From NCBI GenBank assembly GCA_903922605.1, contig CAIXUG010000052.1, forward strand, positions 166,959-230,958: a stretch of 64,000 nucleotides of DNA, given 5' to 3'. Below the pieces are notes generated by a model. That model was not told where the DNA came from, did no database searches, and saw only the letters and a list, made by a program, of their open reading frames with translations. The DNA comes from an uncultured Verrucomicrobiota bacterium. GTDB taxonomy: Bacteria; Verrucomicrobiota; Verrucomicrobiia; Limisphaerales; UBA9464. Positions 1-8,232 of this stretch are shown here, one piece after another. The position numbers were made by a program, and so were the translations under genes. The number at the start of each line of letters is the position of its first letter. Position 1 is the first letter of the stretch.

Positions 1-2
1 TC

Positions 3-539
3 GCCGCCATGAAGCCAGAGGCGCGGCAGCTCTGGCTGAAGAATTTCGATCCCAGCCAATACCTCGACGGCGTGCGCTGCCCGACCCTGTTTCTCAATGG
101 CACGACCGACTTCGCCTACCCGCTCGACAGCTACCAGAAATCCTACCGCCTTGTGCCGGAGAAGTACCGCCACGTGGACACGATTATCGGCCTGCCGCAC
201 GGCCACATCTGGACGTTTGAAGAAGTGGATGCCTTTGTGGATAGCGCACTGCGCGGTGGGAAACCTCTGCCGCAAGTCGGCGCGGTCAAACTCACTGCCA
301 CCACCGCTACCGTCCCGGTCAGCACGGTGATCCCTTTGAAGTCCGCGACCCTGAATTACACGACCGACTCGGGCGTATGGCAGAAGCGCACTTGGAAAAC
401 CGTCCCCGCACGCATCGAGGGCGATTCGGTCACCGCTGACCTGCCACCGGAACGCCCGCTCACCGCCTTCCTCGCCGTCACTGATGAACGCGGCCTGCGC
501 ATCAGTTCGGAGCACTTCGTGTTGGGCGTTGGGCATTGA
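3..539 (+). CDS. C-terminal part of a secreted alpha/beta hydrolase (acetylxylan-esterase/PhoPQ-like), 5' truncated by the window edge
   Basis: The reading frame is open to the left edge of the window, so this is the 3' part of a longer gene. The visible part contains the second half of an alpha/beta-hydrolase fold: a strand ending in a GTTD segment, which probably carries the acidic catalytic residue, and a later PHGH segment that would carry the catalytic histidine. A C-terminal beta-rich domain of about 80 residues follows and ends in a SSEH-type motif, as in esterases of the acetylxylan-esterase and PhoPQ-activated families. The nucleophile serine lies outside the window. High GC and codon use match the catabolic genes further right, not the AT-richer cassette that follows. 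The substrate cannot be told from this fragment. Confidence 0.7.
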   Translation, partial: AAMKPEARQLWLKNFDPSQYLDGVRCPTLFLNGTTDFAYPLDSYQKSYRLVPEKYRHVDTIIGLPHGHIWTFEEVDAFVDSALRGGKPLPQVGAVKLTATTATVPVSTVIPLKSATLNYTTDSGVWQKRTWKTVPARIEGDSVTADLPPERPLTAFLAVTDERGLRISSEHFVLGVGH

Positions 540-727
540 TGTACCAATCTGAGTTTCAATGTCCTGTGCGGGCCAGTCTTTCAAGATTCTCCACTTGAAG
601 CCATACACCTCATTACAGGCGTTGTCGTTAGCGGGTTGCAAAACCGACTAGAATGGAAAGCGTACGACGCAGATCGGAATTGGAAATGATCTAGCAATTC
701 TTAGAATGCTTTTTAGGCGCTAAAATA

Positions 728-1384
728 CTACGAGCCAACAGAAGAAACATCTCGCTTTTTCCCCCAAAAAATCATATCGTCATCTAAAGCTTTGGAGAAA
801 AACTGCGGCAATCCAGCCTCGGTTGGGCAATCGTATCGACCTTGATAGGCCGTGACGTCCGTTACGCCTGGAGAAACCTCTCCTGCTTTGATCTCTTGGA
901 AGACTAGTTGCCCAATAAGTAAACCTGGATATAGCGCAATAGGACTGTCGCTTAAATTGGCAAGTTCGAGTGTTAGGCACCCTTTAAAGCCCGGTTGCAC
1001 TACAGACGCAGTAGCAACGACTAGTCCCAAGCGGCCCCACGATGAGCGACTCGCCACTTGGCAGCATACTGTCGCGGGAAGTGAGACATACTCTAATGTG
1101 ACAGCCAATATGAGTTGATTGGGATGCAATACAAATTCAGAGTGATATTTTAAGCGTATGCGATCATAAAGTCGCTTCTCTACTTGATGGACGCTTTTGG
1201 GGTCGGTTACATCGTGGCTCGCTACAAATGTTCGGCGCGGAACGATGATCGAGGAACCCAAGCGGACATCAATTGAGGCGGGACCGATCTGTTTCGAAGA
1301 TAGGAGGGGGGTAACTATCAGTTTTTCACGATAGTCCTTACGTAAAATGAGTGCTTCTAAGGCTTGTTTATTTAAAACACTCAT
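728..1384 (-). CDS. dCTP deaminase-like protein (dUTPase/Dcd fold)
   Basis: This 218-residue protein belongs to the trimeric dCTP deaminase/dUTPase superfamily. Visible landmarks are PASIDVRLG at residues 35-43, SRSSWGRLGL at 112-121, PGFKGCLTLEL at 131-141 with Glu140 where Dcd has its catalytic glutamate, and YQGRY at 180-184. The usual Asp before PG(F/W) is Gln130, and the loop between RLGL and PGF looks one residue shorter than I recall for E. coli Dcd, so specificity may differ. It overlaps the stop of the upstream metallopeptidase gene by 4 bp (ATGA), which indicates translational coupling. Housekeeping Dcd makes dUMP precursors; the setting in an AT-rich cassette next to a metallopeptidase is more like the nucleotide-depleting anti-phage deaminases. 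Family assignment is firm, and the defence role is inference. Confidence 0.85.
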   Translation of the reverse strand: MSVLNKQALEALILRKDYREKLIVTPLLSSKQIGPASIDVRLGSSIIVPRRTFVASHDVTDPKSVHQVEKRLYDRIRLKYHSEFVLHPNQLILAVTLEYVSLPATVCCQVASRSSWGRLGLVVATASVVQPGFKGCLTLELANLSDSPIALYPGLLIGQLVFQEIKAGEVSPGVTDVTAYQGRYDCPTEAGLPQFFSKALDDDMIFWGKKRDVSSVGS

Positions 1385-2907
1385 GTGGGTTTATGATGTT
1401 TCCATGCGTTAAAATCGTGCTGGATATAAGACACTTCAAACGCTTTGGCGGTCAGTTGCTCCACTTTTTGAATCTGTCGATTGATTTCTTCGGTATTGAA
1501 GTTGCCATCTCGAACCATGAGAACATGCATCCGAAATAAGGCGGACGCATTTAAAATAGTGGCAAATGTTGCAGGAATGCCCAAAAGTGGATCAGTGTCG
1601 TCTGGTATAATGTTTGGGAGAATATCGGCATCAAGTCTGCGAATGAGTTCGAAAACTTGGGATCCCGAAACGTCATCGAATGCCTTTTGATCCCGTAACA
1701 CGAAGAGTATCTCTTTTGAGCATCTCCTAACAAAATTCTCCAACGACTGCTTCAGTTCGAGAAGGTTATTTTCAAGCGCTTGCTCAATGGCTTTGGCGTC
1801 CCCATCTCCCGCTGGACGAACAGAGACATGGTCTGCGATATGATCATCTGGAATATCGGTGACATGCTCGCCTACCTTATTCAAAGCTTTTCTTCTATTC
1901 CGCAAAGATGTGAGCTTCGCTTGCAACTCTTCGGGAATTTTCCCCGGCAACTTTACCAATCTGGAATGGAACTCATCGCCCAAGGTGTCAGGAAGCGACT
2001 CGAACTTCACCCTTAACTCTTCAGCGAATTTGGCCAAGTTTAAATGTGCCTTCACACATCCTAGACGGAAGGCAAAGCTGGGATATGCACGAATGTTTGA
2101 ATCCTTAGGACTCAACTTTGTGCTCCAAGAATTGTGATCTGTCCCCCAGCCCATCTCGTAAAGAGAAAGCAAGAACGCCGGGCCTGCAATCATTGAACCC
2201 ACCAAATCACAGAACAGTTCCGTTGCAATGCTTTTTAAAGCCCAGACCATCCTTATTGTTAATCGCTTACTTATACTTGGATTTGTCTTCGTGAAGCCGC
2301 TACTAATTAAGGAGATGGTGTTCTGAAACTCTGCCTTAAAAATAAGAAATAAATCATTCTCTTTAGACCAATATAATGCATGTCCAAACTCATGTCCTAT
2401 ATTCGCATAAAGAGGTAAGTTCTCGTCCTCCAATGATGCGATCTGCAGGCAATAAAGATGCTGTTTCCCAAGAATACGATCGATTTCTACGGGAGGCAGC
2501 ACGCTTTCCAACAGCAAACGCAGGCGATGTGTAAATGAACTGATGCCGTAATTATGCTCAGCAAAAACTGAATAGAAAATCTCTCTATCTCCATTCGGGA
2601 ATAGCAATTTCCAGAAATGGTCACAGTAACTTACCAACGGCCATGAAATGTGGTCGCTCGTTGAAGCTTCGACGCGTTCCACAAGACTCTGTATCTGAAT
2701 TAGCGCATGGTAGAGAGCTTCGGGGTTCATTGCCTCCCAGAAAACCTTATTTCCAAGGCTTTCAATCGCCGCTAACAGTAGGTTGCGAGCAATATCCGAG
2801 GAATGTGTGGGGAACGCCGCCGTATCAATCTGAACAACTCGACGTTTTGTTTTCTCCACTAATGCGAGAGACTTTGACAGAACAAGAGAGTCGATTTGTG
2901 TAGTCAT
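1381..2907 (-). CDS. Uncharacterised HEXXH metallopeptidase-like protein
   Basis: The protein has 508 residues and no signal peptide or obvious membrane segment, so it is probably cytoplasmic. A zinc-peptidase signature NIGHEFGHALYW places the HEFGH motif at residues 172-176. A second conserved-looking helix, ATELFCDLVGSMIAGPAF, puts Glu230 and Asp234 where gluzincin-type peptidases carry the third metal ligand and a supporting acid. The C-terminal half (about 300-500) is predicted helical with charged stretches and no motif I recognise. It is the middle gene of a three-gene minus-strand cassette, 21 bp after the 160-residue gene and overlapping the deaminase gene by 4 bp. Base composition is clearly more AT-rich than the genes on either side, which suggests transfer. 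The peptidase fold is likely; the substrate is unknown. Confidence 0.75.
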   Translation of the reverse strand: MTTQIDSLVLSKSLALVEKTKRRVVQIDTAAFPTHSSDIARNLLLAAIESLGNKVFWEAMNPEALYHALIQIQSLVERVEASTSDHISWPLVSYCDHFWKLLFPNGDREIFYSVFAEHNYGISSFTHRLRLLLESVLPPVEIDRILGKQHLYCLQIASLEDENLPLYANIGHEFGHALYWSKENDLFLIFKAEFQNTISLISSGFTKTNPSISKRLTIRMVWALKSIATELFCDLVGSMIAGPAFLLSLYEMGWGTDHNSWSTKLSPKDSNIRAYPSFAFRLGCVKAHLNLAKFAEELRVKFESLPDTLGDEFHSRLVKLPGKIPEELQAKLTSLRNRRKALNKVGEHVTDIPDDHIADHVSVRPAGDGDAKAIEQALENNLLELKQSLENFVRRCSKEILFVLRDQKAFDDVSGSQVFELIRRLDADILPNIIPDDTDPLLGIPATFATILNASALFRMHVLMVRDGNFNTEEINRQIQKVEQLTAKAFEVSYIQHDFNAWKHHKPT

Positions 2908-2928
2908 ACCCCTCGTGACCTTGTGAGC

Positions 2929-3411
2929 TCAGATTAGCAAGGCTGACTCGGTTTGCTGGAGCAATTCTGCTAGTAAACTGTGAAGGATCGTAAATTCCTC
3001 TTTTGGCGGATTTTCAGGAAAAAGACTATCATTCACTTTGTTAACGTAGGCTTCCAACGCTTCTTCTAGTCGCGTGCATTTATCCTTGAAGGATAACCTA
3101 TGGCTCTTCAGCCACCGCTTAAATGGAGGCAGCTCTTGCAATATTAAACCCAAATTGACGTCAAGCGTGTAACTAAAATCTGCCGATTTGCAAGAGAGGA
3201 ACGCGCCAGAAGAAAGAACATCAGCAACTTCCTTCGTCTCCAGTTCTTTCTTAAGAAAATCCGCCAAGGCAAGAAGCCTAGCTTTGTCCAAATCAGCGAT
3301 ATCTTTCAAACTTTGAGCATTCTGTGCGCGTTCTAGAGCATGGCTCATCGACTTAAGATGGCTCCACAAATCTGCGTATGCTCCTGTACTTGCTATTGCT
3401 TGCGGTATCAC
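2929..3411 (-). CDS. Unknown helical protein, first gene of the deaminase/metallopeptidase cassette
   Basis: I do not recognise this 160-residue protein. It is rich in Leu, Glu, Lys and Ala, looks almost wholly alpha-helical, and has neither a signal peptide nor a membrane segment. The predicted start is a GTG at 3411; an internal ATG 21 codons downstream (residue 22) is a plausible alternative, and a GGAGG lies too far upstream (about 19 nt) to decide. It leads the minus-strand cassette and is followed after 21 bp by the metallopeptidase gene, so the three genes are probably co-transcribed. Its small, helical, non-enzymatic look would suit a sensor, inhibitor or substrate of the peptidase, but nothing in the sequence proves that. 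Confidence 0.65.
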   Translation of the reverse strand: MIPQAIASTGAYADLWSHLKSMSHALERAQNAQSLKDIADLDKARLLALADFLKKELETKEVADVLSSGAFLSCKSADFSYTLDVNLGLILQELPPFKRWLKSHRLSFKDKCTRLEEALEAYVNKVNDSLFPENPPKEEFTILHSLLAELLQQTESALLI

Positions 3412-3606
3412 TGCCTTTTTGTCGCAGCGTCCTCCAAATTCTCAACAAAAATCTTGAACCGCGCACCAAACACACTTGGAAAACCCTCCGCGAAATTGAC
3501 ATGGAAAAGAACGATAAACTGTTGTCTGGCGAAGGAAATCTCGTTGTCGGTTCACTGCCGATTGGGCGGCGGCGTTTCGAGCTAGATCCTACTGGGACGT
3601 TGGGGT

Positions 3607-5052
3607 TTACGCGAGAATCGGCTTCACGACTTCTCCGTGGACGTCGGTGAGGCGGAAATCGCGGCCCTGAAAGCGGTAGGTGAGCTTCAGGTGGTCCATC
3701 CCGAAGAGGTGCAGGATGGTCGCGTGCAGGTCATGGACGTGGACTTTCTGATCCACCGCGTAGAAGCCGAAATCATCCGTGCCGCCGTACACAGTACCGG
3801 GCTTGATGCCGCCGCCGGCCATCCAGATCGTGTAGCCGTGCGGATGGTGGTCGCGCCCGACCTGATCGGGTTTGAGCGCCCCCTGCATCATCGGGGTGCG
3901 GCCAAATTCGCCGCCCCAGAGCACCAGCGTCTCGTCGAGTAGGCCGCGCTCCTTGAGGTCCTTGATGAGGGCGACGGCGGACTGATCGGTCTCGGCGCAG
4001 CGCTTCTTGAGGTCGAAGATGAGGTTGCCGTCGGGGCCGCCGTGGTGATCCCAACCGCGATGGTAGAGCTGCACGAAGCGGACGCCGCGTTCGACGAGGC
4101 GGCGGGCGAGCAGGCAGTTGTTGGCAAAAGACGCACGACCGGGCGTGGTACCATAGGCCTCCTGCGTTTTGGGCGTTTCCTTCGAAATGTCCATCACTTC
4201 GGGCACGCTCGTCTGCATCCGGTAGGCCAGCTCGTAGGAGGCGATGCGGGTCTGGATCTCGGGGTCCTGCAGCGCGTCGTAGCGGATCTGGTTGAGGTCG
4301 CGGAGGGCATCCAGCGACTGGCGACGACGCTGCGCGCCCATGCCGGGCGGGTTGCTGACGAAGAGCACGGGATCGCCCTGCGACCGGAGCGTGACGCCCT
4401 GATGGACGGTGGGCAGGAAGCCGCTGCCCCACGAGGCGTTGGTGAGCGGCTGGCCGGCACCGGTCATCAGGACGACAAACGCGGGCAGATCCTTGTTCGC
4501 GCTGCCGAGACCGTAGCTGAACCAAGAGCCCATCGCAGGCCGGCCGGCGAGCTGCGCGCCGGTGTTCATGAAGATCGTCGCGGGATCGTGGTTGAAGGCC
4601 TCGGAGTAGAAGCCCTTCACGAAGCAGACGTCGTCCGTGATGGTCGCGAGGTGCGGCAGCAGCTCGCTAAGCCACATACCCGACTTGCCGTGCTGGGCGA
4701 ACTTGTAGGGCGAAGCGAGCAGCTTGGCCTGCTTGCCGATCTGCGCGAGGCGGATGTTCTTCACCAGTTCCTCGGGCACCTGCTGACCATCCCGCTTGGC
4801 CAGCTCGGGCTTCGGATCAAAGAGGTCGAGGTGCGAAGGTCCGCCGGACTGGAAGAGGTAGATGATGTTCTTGGCCTTGGGCGCGAAGTGCGGCTTCCCG
4901 AGGATTGGCACCGAGTTGTCGGCGGCGAACAGCTTCTCGTTGAACAGCGATCCCAACGCGAGTGCGCCCATCCCGGTGCCGCACTGCTGGAGAAACCGGC
5001 GGCGTGTGGTGGCGCGGAGGGAGTCGAGGGCCGGAGGCGGGAGGGAGTTCAT
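3607..5052 (-). CDS. DUF1501 family secreted protein (Tat signal)
   Basis: This 481-residue protein begins with a twin-arginine type leader: TRRRFLQQCG near residue 17, then a hydrophobic Ala/Leu stretch. It continues with the DUF1501 hallmark region (AKNIIYLFQSGGPSHLDLFDPKPEL), and GWDHHGG and GGEFGRTP segments occur further on. DUF1501 proteins are distantly related to sulfatases/alkaline phosphatases and are typical of Planctomycetes and Verrucomicrobia. They almost always sit beside a DUF1549/DUF1553 cytochrome gene, as here, where the DUF1553 gene ends 63 bp upstream. The protein is likely exported folded and may act with the DUF1553 partner in degradation of complex organic matter. The exact reaction of the family is not established. 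Confidence 0.9.
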   Translation of the reverse strand: MNSLPPPALDSLRATTRRRFLQQCGTGMGALALGSLFNEKLFAADNSVPILGKPHFAPKAKNIIYLFQSGGPSHLDLFDPKPELAKRDGQQVPEELVKNIRLAQIGKQAKLLASPYKFAQHGKSGMWLSELLPHLATITDDVCFVKGFYSEAFNHDPATIFMNTGAQLAGRPAMGSWFSYGLGSANKDLPAFVVLMTGAGQPLTNASWGSGFLPTVHQGVTLRSQGDPVLFVSNPPGMGAQRRRQSLDALRDLNQIRYDALQDPEIQTRIASYELAYRMQTSVPEVMDISKETPKTQEAYGTTPGRASFANNCLLARRLVERGVRFVQLYHRGWDHHGGPDGNLIFDLKKRCAETDQSAVALIKDLKERGLLDETLVLWGGEFGRTPMMQGALKPDQVGRDHHPHGYTIWMAGGGIKPGTVYGGTDDFGFYAVDQKVHVHDLHATILHLFGMDHLKLTYRFQGRDFRLTDVHGEVVKPILA

Positions 5053-5064
5053 AGCCGGGGAGAA

Positions 5065-5097
5065 AGTAATCAGTGAAGCAGTGATCAGTAACCAGTA
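5065..5097. repeat. Short intergenic repeat of the 'AGTAATCAGTGATCAG' type
   Basis: The stretch consists of variations on (A)GTAATCAGTGA and GTGATCAGTAA between the DUF1553 and DUF1501 genes. The reverse complement of the same phrase occurs at 56483-56510, just before prmC, so this is a dispersed element and not chance low complexity. Confidence 0.5.
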
Positions 5098-5115
5098 TGG
5101 GGAGACGAGGTCCGA

Positions 5116-8100
5116 TCAGCCTTTGGTTAGAGTTTCATCCAGGTTGAACAACACATTGGCCACCATCATCCAGGCCGCGAGTTTGCGGGCTTCGAGGGAG
5201 GCGGAGCGCTCGGCGGTGCCGACGTTGATGAAGGTCGCGGCGGCCTCGGGGTCGCGGCGGAATTCCTTCGTCTGCTGGTCCAGCAGGGCGAGCAGGCGGT
5301 CGCGTTCGGTCTTGGTGGGGGCGCGGCCGAGGCAGGTGTGGAAGGCGAACTCGATCCGGGCCGCGTCGTCCGGGCCCCCTTCGGTGAGCACGCGCTGGGC
5401 GAAGACGCGGGCCGCTTCGAGGAGCGTCGGCTCGTTGAGGGCGGCGAGGGCTTGCAGCGGGGTGTTCGTGCGCGGACGGCGCGCGACGCAGACTTCACGG
5501 CTCGGGGCGTCGAAGGTGGAGAACGTCGGGTACGTGCAGACGCGACGCCAGAAGGTGTAGATCGCGCGGCGATAGAGGTCCGGCCCTTCGCTCACGGGCC
5601 ATTCATCCATGCCGATCTCGGGGCGCAGGAAACCAATCTCCTTCCACAGGTTCGGTACCTGCACCGGATACACGCTCGGACCGCCCAGCTTCGGGTTGAG
5701 CAGCCCGCTCACCGCCAGCGCGTGGTCGCGGATCATCTCGGCGTCCATGCGGAAGCGTGGTCCGTGCGAGAGCAGGCGATTGTAAAAATCCTTTTCCTGC
5801 CGCGTCGCGTCGGTCGCGGCGCTTTGCCGGTAGGTGGCGGACATCACGATGAGCTTCTGCATCGCCTTCACGTCCCAGCCGGTGCGGATGAACTCCGTGG
5901 CAAGCCAGTCGAGCAGCTCGGGGTGCGAAGGCGCTTCGCCCTGCCGGCCGAAATCCTCGCTGGTCTTCACGAGGCCGGTGCCAAAGGCACGCTCCCAGAA
6001 GCGGTTCACGGTCACGCGCGCCGTGAGCGGGTTCGCGGGGTCCACCAGCCATTTCGCGAGCGCGAGGCGGTTGGCGGGCTGGCCCTCGGGCAGGGGTTGA
6101 AAGACGGCGGGCACGCCGGCAGTGACTTCGTTGCCCTTGCTGAGGAAGTCGCCGCGGAGGTGGACGTAGGTCGTCCGTGGCTGCGGTTCGCTGCGCTCCT
6201 GCACGATGAGCGTGGTGAACTTCTGCGCGGCCAATTCCTTCTCGCGCTGCTCCAGCCGGAAGCGCTCGCGCTCCAGCCCCCGGATCACCGGTGAGGCCGT
6301 GCAGTAGTGGGCGGTAAGCTGCTTGGCCTGCTCCGGCGTGCGTTGCGCCGCCGGTTTGGCGACGAGCTGGCGGATGTCGGCAGGTACGGGCCAGCGGGCG
6401 GCGGGGTCCTTCTCGGTGGTCACCGACAGCCGGAAGCGGCCGATGCAGTGGCTGTTGCCGTGATAGTGGTCGAACCGGAAAGTGAGCCGGCTGCCACCGG
6501 GGTAACCCGCCGGATCCTTTACCTCCGCGATCAGGAAGTGGCGCTGGCCGAACTGCGGGCCGATGGCCCACCCGGTCTTGGGGTTGCGGTCGATGGCGTG
6601 CTCGGCGCGGTAGTATTGCTGCTCCCAGTCCGCCGTGGCCTTCACGAAGAACAGGTTGGTATCCGCCGGAACGGGGACGGACGGCGAAAGCGGCGCGGCG
6701 CTGAAGGCAAACTCGTCGAGAATGAAATTGCCGCTCGCGCCCCAGCGGCCGGGGCCGTTCTTCGGAAGGCTGGGGTCAGGCAACACTTCCAGCAGCACGG
6801 CGGTGATACCGGTCAGGTCGGTATCCGCCGAGACCGTGATGGTGTCGTAAATGGGATTCACCCCGGTGCCGAGCACCGAGCCATCGGGCAGATTGGTGTA
6901 GCTGGAGCCGCCCGTGGAGGTGACGTTCTTGAGTTCCAGCGTTCGCCAGACATCACCCTTCTTCGCGACGGTCTTCTCCCACTTGGCCTGCTCGACGGGC
7001 AACTTCTGTTCCGCCGCCGCAAGTTGCTGCTTGGTCTGTTCCAAACGCGAATGAATGAAATTCTCCGTCTGGCTCAGGTCGGGCTTGGGTACCTCGACGT
7101 TTGGGGCGGGGCTGTAGTTGCCGCCGTCGGTCGTGTTGTTGAAGAACGCGTAGAACCGGTAGTAGTCATCGTGAGTGATGGGATCGTATTTGTGCGTGTG
7201 GCACTCGGCGCAGTTCAACGTGAGCCCCAGCCACGTGGTGCTGACTGTGGCGACGCGATCCTTCACTGCTTTGACGCGGTACTCCTCAGCATCGCCGCCA
7301 CCCTCGTCGTTGAGCTTGGTGTTGCGGTTGAAACCGGTGGCGATCTTCTGATCCAGCGTGGGATTTGGCAGGAGATCGCCCGCGAGCTGCTCGATGGTGA
7401 ACTGATCGAAGGGCTCGTTCCGGTTGAAGGCGTTGATGACCCACTCGCGGTACGGCCAGACCGAGCGGGCCAGATCCACCTGGTAGCCGTTGGAGTCGGC
7501 ATAGCGCGCGAGGTCGAGCCAGCCGCGCGCCATGTGCTCACCGTAGTGTGGCGAGACCAGCAGGCGATCCACGAGCCGCTCGTAGGCGTCGGGGGAGCGG
7601 TCGTTGGCGAACGCCTCCACCTCCGTCCAGGTCGGCGGCAGGCCGGTGAGGTCCAGACTCAGCCGGCGGGCGAGCGTGTAGCGATCGGCCTCGGTCTGCG
7701 GCCGGAGCCCTTCCTTTTCCAGACGGGCGAGGATGAACCGGTCGATTTCGTTGCGGATCCACGTGGAATCCTTGACGACCGGTGGTTCGGGACGGACCGG
7801 CCGCTGGAAAGACCAATGCTTCCGTGGATCGGTTTCCGGCCACACGGCGCCGTCGTCAATCCATTGGCGCAACGACGCGATCTGCTGCTCGGTCAGGTGC
7901 TCCCCCTTGGGGGGCATGACTTCGTCGGGATCGTCGGCGGTGACGCGGTGAAGGATTTCGCTGGCCGCCGATTGGCCTGGTACCAGCGCGATCTTTCCGG
8001 ACTTGGCGGCCTTAAGCGCCGCCGCCCGTGAGTCGAGGCGCAGGTCGGCCTTCTGCTTGTCCGGGCCGTGGCACTCGGAGCAGCGCTTGATGAGGATCGG

Positions 8101-8232
8101 CTCGATTTCCTTGCCGAAATCGACCGGGGCCGGAGCCGCCAAGGCGACCGCTGCGAAAAAGGACAAGCCGCCGATGGCGGCTGCCAGGGCGGCTTTGTCG
8201 TGCATGGGATTTCGTCTGGCCGGGTCAATCAC
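5116..8232 (-). CDS. DUF1549/DUF1553 protein with planctomycete-type cytochrome c domain
   Basis: The 1038-residue protein has the standard PSCyt1-PSCyt2(DUF1549)-PSD1(DUF1553) order. A heme-binding CSECH lies at 51-55, followed by a conserved MPPKG loop (about 105) and [13 protein letters not shown]. The DUF1549 region carries GLPPTWTEV, a second CXXCH ([11 protein letters not shown], about residue 340) and [10 protein letters not shown]. The C-terminal DUF1553 part shows [24 protein letters not shown] and [18 protein letters not shown]. The first start, GTG at 8232, overlaps the stop of the 1482-residue upstream gene (GTGA). An ATG at 8205 would place the hydrophobic leader at the very N-terminus and is a good alternative. 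It is paired with the DUF1501 gene downstream; together they are thought to be periplasmic and tied to polymer degradation. Confidence 0.92.
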   Translation of the reverse strand: MIDPARRNPMHDKAALAAAIGGLSFFAAVALAAPAPVDFGKEIEPILIKRCSECHGPDKQKADLRLDSRAAALKAAKSGKIALVPGQSAASEILHRVTADDPDEVMPPKGEHLTEQQIASLRQWIDDGAVWPETDPRKHWSFQRPVRPEPPVVKDSTWIRNEIDRFILARLEKEGLRPQTEADRYTLARRLSLDLTGLPPTWTEVEAFANDRSPDAYERLVDRLLVSPHYGEHMARGWLDLARYADSNGYQVDLARSVWPYREWVINAFNRNEPFDQFTIEQLAGDLLPNPTLDQKIATGFNRNTKLNDEGGGDAEEYRVKAVKDRVATVSTTWLGLTLNCAECHTHKYDPITHDDYYRFYAFFNNTTDGGNYSPAPNVEVPKPDLSQTENFIHSRLEQTKQQLAAAEQKLPVEQAKWEKTVAKKGDVWRTLELKNVTSTGGSSYTNLPDGSVLGTGVNPIYDTITVSADTDLTGITAVLLEVLPDPSLPKNGPGRWGASGNFILDEFAFSAAPLSPSVPVPADTNLFFVKATADWEQQYYRAEHAIDRNPKTGWAIGPQFGQRHFLIAEVKDPAGYPGGSRLTFRFDHYHGNSHCIGRFRLSVTTEKDPAARWPVPADIRQLVAKPAAQRTPEQAKQLTAHYCTASPVIRGLERERFRLEQREKELAAQKFTTLIVQERSEPQPRTTYVHLRGDFLSKGNEVTAGVPAVFQPLPEGQPANRLALAKWLVDPANPLTARVTVNRFWERAFGTGLVKTSEDFGRQGEAPSHPELLDWLATEFIRTGWDVKAMQKLIVMSATYRQSAATDATRQEKDFYNRLLSHGPRFRMDAEMIRDHALAVSGLLNPKLGGPSVYPVQVPNLWKEIGFLRPEIGMDEWPVSEGPDLYRRAIYTFWRRVCTYPTFSTFDAPSREVCVARRPRTNTPLQALAALNEPTLLEAARVFAQRVLTEGGPDDAARIEFAFHTCLGRAPTKTERDRLLALLDQQTKEFRRDPEAAATFINVGTAERSASLEARKLAAWMMVANVLFNLDETLTKG

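Noticed and set aside
389..3485. Identical 13-mer CACTTGGAAAACC at 389-401 and 3473-3485, encoding TWKT in both frames and flanking the AT-rich cassette like an attachment-site pair.
   Set aside because: About 30 shared 13-mers are expected by chance in 64 kb (64000 squared over 2, divided by 4 to the 13th), the flanks do not continue to match, and no integrase is present.
3378..3650. Plus-strand 90-codon frame between the cassette and the DUF1501 gene.
   Set aside because: It overlaps the ends of both flanking genes, has no recognisable domain and no conserved start; probably chance.
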